From Jackrogersella multiformis (Eukaryota; Ascomycota; Sordariomycetes; Xylariales; Hypoxylaceae), in the NCBI GenBank assembly GCA_902806575.1, contig CADCXD010000002.1, positions 3,782,001-3,846,000 on the forward strand: a stretch of 64,000 bases of DNA, written 5' to 3'. Positions 47,459 to 57,273 of the stretch are shown here, one piece after another; position 1 is the stretch's first letter, and the number at the start of each line of letters is the position of its first letter. The notes beneath the pieces are model-generated. The model saw nothing but the letters and a program-made list of their open reading frames with translations. It was not told the origin of the DNA and did not search any database. Made by a program: the position numbers and the translations under genes.

Positions 47459-48090
47459 TAGCAAGATATCATCAATTATTAGGGGGTTGGTGTTGGCTTA
47501 CCAAAGAGAGCTGAAGAAGAAAAGAGGAAAAGAAGAATTGAAATTCGAGAGGGGAGAAAGTAATTTATCATGTTAGAATGTGGGGCGGAAACGGTGGGGA
47601 CTACAGTTCGTACCTAGCCTCACATTCAGCCTCAAGGAAGGACCCGAATTGTGGCTTGTGAGAAATAAGGTTGGTACCTAGGTACCTGCCCAGGCTACCA
47701 ATGGTGGGTCTTATCGGTTGCTAGCGAAACAAACAGCTTCCAAAGTAAATATTGACCTGGCGATACGTAGCTACAACCTTACCTCATACCTCACTTTCAT
47801 ACCCACCCGTCCACCGTCCACCGTCCACCTACATCTCATACATCCTAAAAGTCTAAGGTACATATCCACCTTCAACCTTCAAAATTTTACCCTCCAACCG
47901 TTTTTATTCCGACTGTCGCATCCGCGCCGAACGGGATATTTCTTGCATTGTATAACAGCGTACAATTCTACAGGCCGGTTGTGCATCTTTAGTGCATGCA
48001 ATTGTATTATCATCCTACCTATTATCATTTTTTAAATTTCTTTCACCGCTTTCCACCTTTTCACAGTATTACCGTTCCATCACCACCAAT
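47459..48090. promoter_or_regulatory. Divergent upstream region of U2 and the kinesin gene
   Basis: A 632-bp gap between U2 and the kinesin start. Contains TACCTAGGTA (47675-47684) and a CCACCGTC tandem repeat at about 47810-47830. The U2 promoter must lie at its left end; an A/T-rich CTAATAATTGAT (minus strand) is about 20-30 bp before the U2 start. Confidence 0.45.
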
Positions 48091-50763
48091 ATGGAACCGC
48101 CTCAAAAGTCGCATGCGAACCTATTCCAGGTCTATTTGCGATTGCGTCCTCCTCAGGCTGGAAATTCTAATGCCGAACGCTTTCTTTTAGTTGAGGAACC
48201 TGCCGAACGCGATGCGCCAACACATATCACCTTGAACCCTCCTAACGACCGAAGACGTGCGATCGAGAAATTCGCATTCACGCAAGTCTTCGAAGAGGAT
48301 GCTACACAACTCGACCTATTTCAAGGTACCAGGGTGCTTCCTTTAGTTGAGGGCGTACTAGCACCTCATGGAGGCGATGGCACAGACGGTTTGCTGGCGA
48401 CTCTCGGAGTCACCGGCTCGGGCAAGGTATGTTATAATTGTTGCGCTGCTAAATATTGTATGCATATTAACTAACTATATAACCGTCAGACGCATACGAT
48501 GCTCGGATCCCGAAGTCAACGAGGCTTGACTCAGCTTGCTCTCGACGTAGTGTTCCGATCTATCGACTCAAATATTGTTGATTGTGATACGTCTCCTACC
48601 TTGGAGGCCAGTATAAGATCCTCAGACGCATCCGAAGCGAGTATATACTCTGCGCCGGCATTTCTCGAGACGGTTTACAGCGATTTCAATGGTCCATCTC
48701 GAGCTGGGTCAAGAGCTGCAACCCCCATGATTGTAGGACCCCAGAATGATTCCGTTCGACCCTCTATACTCTATTACACTCCTCAGCTACCCGGTCGTTT
48801 TCCAGACAGCCCTCAGAGTATCCGACTCGTTAGTCATGAAGACGACTTCTCGAGGATAACCCTACTCTCAACACCTCCCGGCCAACGGGAAAGGACAATA
48901 CCAAGAACCCCGGCGCAAGTCGCGTCTGCTAAGCCAAAGTTGGCCCACACCTGGTCACCCAAGAAACATTACATGTCTCTCACCTCATCCGCAAGAAACA
49001 AGAAGAACGTTGCTAAACCTCCAATCAAGGGCGAGAATTCGCTACCGATACAGCCGACGCCGACACCGAGACGCTACATGCAACGACAATCCGCTCTCCC
49101 CCAGGCGCCGGATATCAGTTCAGTTCGAGCATCCTGCGACCCGTCCGCCGAATATGCAATCGTCATCTCCATGTACGAAGTATATAACGACCGAATCTTC
49201 GACCTTCTAACCCCCCCGATCAAATCGAATGCCACGAAGGAATACCGACGACGACCGCTCCTCTTCAAATTCACAGAATTATCTCCTGACCGTAAGGTCG
49301 TAGCCGGACTTCGAAAGGTCATCTGTAGTAGTATCAATGAGGCACTAATGGTTCTTGAAGCTGGCCTACACGAGAGGCGGGTTGCTGGCACGGGTAGTAA
49401 TAGTGTATCATCGAGAAGTCACGGCTTTTTCTGTGTTGAGATCAAGAAGAGACGGCGTGGTCGTAGTAATGGGCGCTGGGGTAGCAGCATGCTTAGCATT
49501 GTTGACCTGGCCGGTAGTGAACGAGCGAGAGATGCGAAGACCCAAGGCGCAACACTTGCCGAGGCGGGTAAGATCAACGAAAGCCTGATGTATCTTGGGC
49601 AGTGCCTACAAATGCAGAGCGACGCAAGCAACACGACGAAGGTATGTGACATACTCGACCAGCGAGTTTCAGTCAGGGGGTTCACTAACAATGAATTACA
49701 GCCTAACATAGTTCCCTTCCGTCAATGCAAACTCACCGAGTTGCTCTTCTCTAACTCATTCCCTTCAGCTTCAATGTCACACTCTGCGAACAGCAAACGT
49801 GCGCCTCAGAAGGCTGTCATGATTGTTACTGCCGATCCGTTAGGCGACTTCAACGCCACATCCCAAATCCTACGATATAGTGCCCTAGCTCGCGAGATCA
49901 CTGTGCCACGCGTCCCTTCTATCACGTCTACTATCCTGGCCAATTCAAGTAACACAATGCACTCTCACCAGTCAGAATCAAGTGTAGGCTCTCGCAGCCC
50001 TGAGCTCTCACCTACCATGTCGCACCATAGGCCTTACTTCCAACCCTCCGGCAGCCACAGCCGGACATTCTCGCCCGTCTCCGACACGGAGAGAGCGACT
50101 ATGGAGAACGCAGCCATGGAAATCGCTAGAATGGCCGATATGATCGACCAGCTTAACGCCGAGCTGGCGCGAGAATCGGAAGCGCGCATGACTGCCGAGG
50201 CGCACTTGCTATCGATGGAGGACCGCATCGAAGACCTCGAGCAGGAGATCCGGGAAGAATGCTACGCGGACTTCGAGCAGCGGCTGGCGCTGGAGATGGG
50301 GCGCTGGAAGGCGTCGCTGTCGCTGGAGCAGGAGCGCGGCGAGGAGCACTGGGACCGCAAGGTCGAGGTGCTCGCCCGCAGCGTCGGCGTGGTCACCGTC
50401 ACGGCGCCGAGCTCGGACGACGACGACGTGGAGAATGAGGACAAGGAGAACATCCTGATCGAGAACCTCGAGGACGAGAACGACCGCCTGCGCCGGGAGA
50501 TCTCCATCCTGAAGCGCGAGCTCTCCGGCCGCACCCCCACCAAGCGCGCGCCGCTCCAGGAGAGGGGCGACGTGCCGAGCGCCAGGTCCTCCGCCGCCTC
50601 GGACGTCCTGGGCGGATTGGGCAACCGCATGGAGCAGCTGCGCGTCAACGGCGGGGGCGGCGGCGGCGACGAGAAGAAGGTCCTCAAGGTGGCCAGCAAC
50701 GGGAGCCCGACGAAGAAGGTCCGCAAGCTGCCGGCTAGGACGTGGGACGACGAGATGAGCTGA
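48091..50763 (+). CDS. Kinesin-6 family motor protein
   Basis: Predicted 849 residues in three exons: 48091-48426, 48490-49641, 49702-50763. The nucleotide-binding loop GVTGSGKTHTM (106-116) is of the kinesin-6 (MKLP1/Klp9) type and is split by intron 1 after GSGK. Switch I, NSVSSRSH, is at about 416-423; switch II, DLAGSE, at about 451-456; SMYEVYNDRIFDLL at about 339-352. An insertion of nearly 200 Ser/Pro-rich residues lies between the P-loop region and SMYEVYND, as known for kinesin-6. The third exon restores PNIVPFRQCKLTELLF. A coiled coil (ENLEDENDRLRREISILKRE) and a basic tail follow. Kinesin-6 motors act at the spindle midzone and in cytokinesis. Intron 2 is 60 bp and in frame, with GTATGT, CTAAC and TACAG signals. 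The last 500 bp are strongly G/C-rich. Confidence 0.9.
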
Positions 50764-52524
50764 ACTGAGACGAAGTAATATGGACGACGCGATATGAGGC
50801 CGAGGTACAAGCTAATGACCGATGATCTTGGTGGTCGGGGTCGGTGGTGATGGTGGTGGCTGGCGATTAATAGGGCTGAGCACGCCGGGGCATGCTGAGT
50901 CGAGCTGCGTTGCGTTGAGGATACCCCTTTATTCTGGCTGCTTTATTGCATTATACTGTACTTTTGTGCCTACTACAAATTTGGCTGCTTTATTATACTT
51001 GCTAAGAATACCGATTTGAGAACACTGACTTGAGGACCTTTGGTCTAATGGTGTTTGATTCGTGCTGTTGTTGCTTGTGAACCGATGGTAGGTGTGGTGT
51101 TGATGTCTTTATGCTGAGTACCTAGCCTAACGAGCTAGATCTATGTATTGGTTAGGTAGGCATGCTGATGAGGATCTCTATTTAGGTGTGCCGTGAATGC
51201 GCTTCTTTAAGTCGGCGTTCTCTACACTAGCAGTCGGTCAACTTCAAATACTTGATCGATTTGTAAGTTATCAGGGTCACGGTATTCATATTTACCTAGA
51301 TACCTACCTAGGTAGGTAGGTACATAAGTAGTGATGATAATCAGTTAAATGGCTTTGATTACATTATATACAGTAATGATCAAATTTGGATAAATATCTG
51401 ATTTTATTTGCCCCATCCTTATTTTCCCACCATCTGTTGGTTGTTCTCGCAAGCCTGCCCTTCGCGTTCAATACCTAGGTACCTAGGTAATAGATGTTAG
51501 AATGCTAGGTACCTAGCTATTTAACACATCATCGAACAAACTACAGCTACACGAGGCAAGTAGAAAATAGATAATGATGGCCTGGTATATGATACGAAGA
51601 CCTCGTGTTTATATCTCGGTTATCTAACTTTGCCCCCTAATCGTAACTTATCAGGGGCCAGCCTCCGATATTGAGGTTTCCTTTCGATATGACGAGAATG
51701 GAAATGATAATCTGGTAGATATAACCGTGGTCCTTTCGAAGACCTCTTATTCTAGTAACTTCTCTACTAGGTAAATAAGATGTTAGTGTTAATGAGTTCA
51801 ATAAAAGTAAAGCCCGTCTACCGAGGTGCCTAAGGCAGCCTTTCAATGCCACATCAAGCTGTTTCAATGTCTCCACTGCGTAAAAACGCGTCTAAATCTC
51901 GCTTATTCAGTATATTGAATCGTGACATTGGAGTGTGGCAAATGGAGGACCCCTAGTCTCTATATTCGCCACCGGCCTATTAAGTATCACGGAGACAAAT
52001 ATAGGAGGCGAAGACACAGGGACTAGATTATCCCACCGCAGTGCAAACGAGATACGGTTTCATTTTATAGATTAATGTTAACCTCTACGAGATGAAAAAT
52101 GAGGTATTGATAGGTTGACCAGGCGCCTTATTCATCCTATCGCTCGCTTCGATGATCCTATATTGTGGGCTCCTACTTGCCTAAAGTCATCTCTTCATGT
52201 AGATTATCGGCTTATAACATCGTGCGAGTATTACATTCTCAGCCTAGTGCAGTTGAAAAATGTCGTGCATGAACCAAGGGACTCAGGCCTTTAGCTCCCT
52301 ATAGTAGAGCGCCTATATCGACGAGCTCGACGGGCCGCCTCAGCTCCATTGGCGTTTAGTTTCCATCCCACCTCCGTAGTCTGGGGGATAAGAAATATAT
52401 GTTCGATTCAGAGTTAGACCAGCCTTGGCAACTTGGTCATTTGGTGAGATGAGGTTTGGACGAACCACACCACACGAGGACCTGCATGAGTTTACTCCAA
52501 GGCCGCCCCAGCCCGGCATCAATT

Positions 52525-52772
52525 GGCTAAATATATTGGACAGCGTCAAATGCCATTACCAGGGTCGCTTCCACGGACCTTACCAGACTTGGCGTCCGTT
52601 ACACCCTTGGATAATATGCTGTCGATATTTTCCATGACCCCAGTCTCGGCATCATAGACATGAACGGCATTTCCAGCTGTCGATCCTTTCCCGTCCAATA
52701 CCATCATCCTATCGGGTTACATCAGATCTCGCTGTTGAGATCCCCTCGTGCGGTGCACTGGCATGGCTAAAC
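52525..52772 (+). promoter_or_regulatory. Two GGCTAA sites (XlnR/Xyr1-type)
   Basis: GGCTAA at 52525-52530 and at 52767-52772, about 1.2 and 1.0 kb before the GH7 start. GGCTAA/GGCTAR is the known binding core of the (hemi)cellulase activator XlnR/Xyr1. A six-base motif is expected by chance about once in 4 kb per strand, so this is suggestive only. Confidence 0.3.
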
Positions 52773-53654
52773 CCAGACGCCCCGAAAAGGGGGCTCACGA
52801 AATTTGGGCTTTCTTTTCGTGATCATATTCTCACGTTAACGCTCGATACCTTCACTTGAACTTGCGCCGGCCGCATCATAATAGAATTTCGGAGGTATGG
52901 TGGGACTCATCGCGGCTTTAGCTTCACGCCATCGCCGTCGTCTGGGGCTCGCTTAAGGCCCCGGGGGAGGAATCGTCCTCCGTTTTCGTCTGAATGGTTC
53001 CTCTGGAGGCCCCGCCTCGCCATTTCGTTTCCATCCCATTGCGGCGGCTCGATCTCCGTTCCGTGGACATAGCGGGCCGCTGTGCCACCACTGAGGCATA
53101 TACCATGTTGCCACGCCTGGCATCCCCGAATCACCATCTGCCTCCATTCCCCGCAAATACCCCAGGTTACTTCGGGCCCATGATCCTGAAACTTATACCA
53201 TCTAATCTATATTTCGTCGGAAGCAGTAACCCCCCCAGACCTCTAATATCGATGAATTCTTTTTGTCTTGGTTCATTATTTGGATCGTCATATCCACGAA
53301 ACCCGTTCATCCTATTGGCCACACCAATGTACGATGCCCGTTTTGGACAGTGAATTGTGATTTTTTCGCGAACGTGTGGACCTCCCGCTTCGAACTGTCG
53401 CCCCCCAGATTCCAGAACGAACGTGGTGTAGGCTGTGCTTTCTCGTGGGGACCAATTGCAGCCTTCGTCCTTCGGAACATCCGCCGGAGCATTAGTAGCA
53501 TGCTTGGTATTTTAATCTAATTCAAAATGGCCATAGGGCCGAGAGTCTGGTGATCGACTATGCCCAGCTACGATTTGGCCTTGTCCAGACGGAGCCCATT
53601 GCCGACAATATGGAGTCGAGAAGTTTAGCTCTGGGCAGAAGATGGCCGTTGGGG

Positions 53655-53661
53655 TATATAA
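53655..53661 (+). promoter_or_regulatory. TATA box of the cellobiohydrolase gene
   Basis: TATATAA in the context GGGGTATATAACCGAC, 107 bp before the start codon, a usual distance for strongly expressed fungal secreted-enzyme genes. Confidence 0.6.
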
Positions 53662-53761
53662 CCGACTTGAGCCCCAGATGCCACACCAACTGTTGTTCCT
53701 ACGCTTCACCATCGCCATCTAGGTTCAGAACTTCCTACCTCGTAGAAGATAACCCAGCATA

Positions 53762-55222
53762 ATGTTGTCCCTCGCCGTGTCGGCCGCCCTTCTCGGGCTG
53801 GCATCCGCCCAGCAGGTCGGAAAGGAGACAAGCGAGACTCACCCCAAGATTTCCTGGAAGAAGTGCTCCGGCACCGGAGGTTCGTGCACTACGACTAACG
53901 CCGAGGTGACTATCGACTCCAACTGGCGATGGCTTCACTCCACCGAAGGCCTGGACAACTGCTACGACGGCAACGAGTGGACTTCGAAGTGCAGCTCCGC
54001 CACCGACTGCGCATCCAAGTGCGCCATCGAGGGTGCCGACTACAGCAAGACCTACGGTGCCTCCACCAGCGGCGACGCTCTCACCCTCAAGTTCCTGACC
54101 AAGCACGAGTACGGCACCAACATCGGCTCCCGATTCTACCTGATGAACGGCGCGGACAAGTACCAGACCTTCAGCCTTCTGGGCAACGAGTTCACCTTCG
54201 ACGTGGACCTCTCCACCGTCGACTGTGGTCTCAACGCCGCGCTTTACTTTGTCGCTATGGAGGAGGACGGCGGCATGAAGAGCTACCCCACCAACAAGGC
54301 CGGTGCCAAGTACGGTACCGGTTACTGCGACGCCCAGTGCGCCCGTGACCTGAAGTTCGTCGGCGGCAAGGCCAACGTCGAGGGGTGGAAGCCTTCCACC
54401 AACGACCCCAACGCCGGCGTCGGTCCTTACGGAGCCTGCTGCGCTGAGATCGACGTCTGGGAGTCCAACTCCCACTCCTTCGCCTTCACCCCCCACCCTT
54501 GCACCGACAACAAGTACCACGTCTGCGAGACCGACAACTGCGGCGGTACCTACTCCGACGACCGATTCGCCGGCAAGTGCGATGCCAACGGCTGCGACTA
54601 CAACCCCTACCGCATGGGCAACAAGGACTTCTACGGCAAGGGCAAGAGCGTCGACACCAGCAAGAAGTTCACCGTCGTCAGCCAGTTTGCCGAGAATAAG
54701 TTGACCCAGTTCTTCGTCCAGAACGGCAAGAAGATCGAGATCCCGGGCCCCAAAGGCGACGGCTTCCCCGCGACCGCGGACATCACCCCCGAGTTCTGCA
54801 CGGCCGAGGTGACCGCCTTCGGCGACCGTGACCGCTTCACTGAGGTCGGCGGCTTCCCCCAGCTCAACCAGGCCCTCGCCGTTCCCATGGTCCTGGTCAT
54901 GTCCATCTGGGATGACGTAAGCTCCCCCTGACCCCCTTTCCCGGCTTCGGATTTGTGCTGACTTTTCGTGCTTCTAGCACTACTCCAACATGCTCTGGCT
55001 CGACTCCAGCTACCCGCCCGAGAAGGCCGGCCAGCCTGGCGGCGACCGTGGCGACTGCGCCCAGGACTCTGGCGTCCCCTCCGACGTCGAGGCCTCGATC
55101 CCCGATGCGTACGTACTTCCCATCATGTCTAGCTTTGACGATTCCGTGGCTAACAGCTTTGCAGCAAGGTCGTCTGGTCCAACATCCGTTTCGGACCCAT
55201 TGGCTCCACCGTCGCCGTCTAA
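53762..55222 (+). CDS. GH7 cellobiohydrolase (Cel7A type), catalytic domain only
   Basis: Predicted 447 residues in three exons: 53762-54916, 54978-55108, 55165-55222. Signal peptide MLSLAVSAALLGLASA, mature start near QQVG. It hydrolyses cellulose chains processively, releasing cellobiose with retention. The catalytic motif CCAEIDVWES gives nucleophile E229, D231 and acid/base E234. Typical blocks are TIDSNWRWLH near the N-terminus, CDYNPYRMGN at about 280, and MLWLDSSYPP in exon 2. Many paired cysteines fit the disulfide-rich fold. The protein ends FGPIGSTVAV with no linker and no cellulose-binding module. The last two exons are short; without them the enzyme would lack the closing strands. 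Codons strongly favour C in third position, consistent with high expression. Confidence 0.97.
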
Positions 55223-55732
55223 GCGATGGGCCAAAGGACAAAGGCTTAAGGGCCGTATATATTCCGCACATGTATATATCTCTACCCTTCGTATCAGATT
55301 GCTCCCCGAATTAGCCCTAGAGAGAATAAAACGGATCGTGTTGTTGTTATTCAAGGTACCCCTTTAAGCTGTAGATATTATGTGAAGTAGTAGAGGCGTA
55401 TCCGAAACTATTGACATCAATTCAATTCGAAAATGTTGAAAATATACCTCATATATGTACCTGTTATTTATGTAGGGTTGAACCCTGGCAACTAATGTTC
55501 ATGGAGTAGGTATGTTGCTGACGAGATTACTATTCCTTAACACCATCCATCAATGCTATTAACTAAGCGTCATAGAAAAGCTTAAGTATTTAGGTAGGTA
55601 GAAATTACCTCTAATCCATCAGTTGATATAAAGGTCAATTTTTAATACTAGGTAGGTACTTAGGTAATTATGTATGTAACATTAGTGAGGGTACAAATAC
55701 AGGGACTCAACTTTTCGTAGTATTATACAAAT
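55223..55732. other. Convergent 3' region between GH7 and DUF1295 genes
   Basis: About 510 bp, A/T-rich, with TAGGTAGGTA-type repeats near 55591-55600 and 55651-55663. An AATAAA signal (55325-55330) about 100 bp after the GH7 stop may direct polyadenylation. No gene seen. Confidence 0.6.
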
Positions 55733-57273
55733 TTAGGATCGTAGAAAGCCGTGTAGCGAGCGCTCAAGAACGACGCCGCCGGCGCCAGTCGCAGCAATAG
55801 CCCACAGCCACTTATTGCCTAGCTCGTCCAAGCCGGGCCAAAAGCTGTTCTTGGCTTGCTTGTACTGCTGCAGCTCCTGGAACTTCACCGGGTTTTCTTT
55901 GGAGTAGCGGATTTCTTGGTTCTCTTCATTCTCCTTGTCTCCTCCGATGAAGCGGAGGAAGACGTAATTGGCGACAGGTCCAATAAGCGTGAGGGGGTGC
56001 AGTTGTCCGGCGCTGTAGAGAAGGAGCGGGAAGGACAGGTGGCACAAAGCATCACCGAGATAGCTATAAATAGTTAACGTACAGTCATATCTTCTCAGAA
56101 AATCGCGAAAACTTACTTGGGGTGCCGAACGATGCTCCACACACCCTCGCGGTTGAGCTCGGCGCTCCCCTTGCGATTGTGGGCCTCAAGTTGAGAGTCG
56201 GCGAATACTTCCAGAGAGTAGCCAGCAGCGAACAGGAAGATAGCCAGACTGTGGGAGACTGTTGTGGCTTCCAGGAATGGGATAGCAAGGGCGCTGGCGA
56301 CTGGAGCTCGGAACGGCAGCGTGAACGGCAAGGAGATCAGGGTCTGAATGAAAGCCTCGGGGAGGAACATGGTGAAGAATGCTTTGTTCCAAAAATCCGG
56401 CTGCTTCCTGGCGGCTGTTTCGTAGCGAGGGTCATCTTTGCCGCGTCGGATGGTGCGTGATGCAACGCGGTAGAATAGACGAATACCCCAGGCGCTAACG
56501 CCCGCGAGGAGAACCTTCTGGTTGTATGACAAAGCGTCCCAGGCCTCTGGGAAGGACAACCCTTCGTAAACCATGGGGATTCCAATGGCGCTCCACCAAG
56601 CGTTGGCAACCTGCCCGCTAGACCACACCCAGTCTTTGGCTTCAACTGTGTCGGTGTAGCGGCCTACGCCATAAGCGATGAGACTCAGACCACCGTGGAA
56701 GCCAAAGGATGGCAGAACTGCGTGTTGAAGGAGCCCGAGCGTCGAGGTCGTACCAATAAACCTGGTGTTGGCTGGGTGACCGGGTCTAAAGTGAGATCCG
56801 TAGCGGTCTTGCTCGGCACCAGAACCTGACGGCAAGCTTTCTTTCAGCTGGCTAGCAGAAGAACCTTTGTCTCTGCCGAACCAATGCTCATACCTGTCTT
56901 GTTCGGCCCCCGAGGTATGAGGAAGCCGCTTCTCGATGTCGGCTCTAGTAGGAAGCTTGTCACCCCCAAACCAATGCTCGTATCTGTCTTGCTCGGCACC
57001 CGACGTCTTGGGAAGCCTCTTCTCAATATCTGCTCTGGAAGGGAGCTTGTCTCCGCCAAAATAGTGTCCGTATCGATCCTGCTCGGCACCTGACACCTCA
57101 GGGACCTTCTCCTTGATCTGATCGGCAGAAGGAAGCTTGTCCCCTTCGAAGGAATTTTCATAACGATCCTGTTCTGCACCTGAGGTCTTAGGAATGGCTT
57201 GTTGGGCCTTTTCTTGCACCTTGCCAGCTTTGTTCCCGCCAAACCAACCACCGAATCGATCCTGCTCGGCCAT
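55733..57273 (-). CDS. DUF1295 multi-pass membrane protein with N-terminal SGAEQDRY repeats
   Basis: Predicted 495 residues in two exons, 57273-56117 and 56063-55733, joined across a 53-bp intron so that the motif VRHPNYLGD is restored. Residues 2-158 are five and a half repeats of about 30 residues, each SGAEQDRY followed by FGGDK and an amphipathic ...DIEKRLP helix. The C-terminal part has several membrane helices and the RHPNYLG signature of the DUF1295 (steroid 5-alpha-reductase-like/ICMT-like) fold, which in relatives binds NADPH or S-adenosylmethionine. The substrate is unknown. The repeats are hydrophilic and probably cytosolic. The combination of a tandem soluble repeat array with a reductase-like membrane domain is unusual to me. 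The start is fixed by MAEQDRF, itself the first repeat. Confidence 0.85.
56800..57270 (-). repeat. In-gene tandem repeat of about 90 bp (30 codons)
   Basis: AEQDR recurs at residues 2, 33, 63, 93, 123 and 153, so the unit is 31 codons once and exactly 30 codons thereafter. Units 3 and 4 are nearly identical at protein level (FGGDKLPSRADIEKRLP), indicating recent duplication. Confidence 0.9.

Larger units (their letters stand above)
50764..53761. other. Intergenic region and GH7 promoter
   Basis: About 3 kb without a supported gene. TACCTAGGTA at 51305-51314 and near-copies at about 51472-51520. In the right third are candidate regulatory sites for the cellobiohydrolase gene (listed separately), a CreA-type CTGGGG at 52942-52947, and a direct repeat GTTTCCATCCCA at about 52358 and 53027. 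Short frames on both strands look like chance. Confidence 0.5.

Noticed and set aside
47234..47464. Minus-strand 76-codon open frame
   Set aside because: It coincides with the U2 snRNA and translates its conserved RNA sequence.
53735..54520. Long open frame (261 codons) on the minus strand opposite the cellobiohydrolase
   Set aside because: It is a shadow of the strongly biased GH7 codons; the plus strand has clear catalytic motifs and splice sites.
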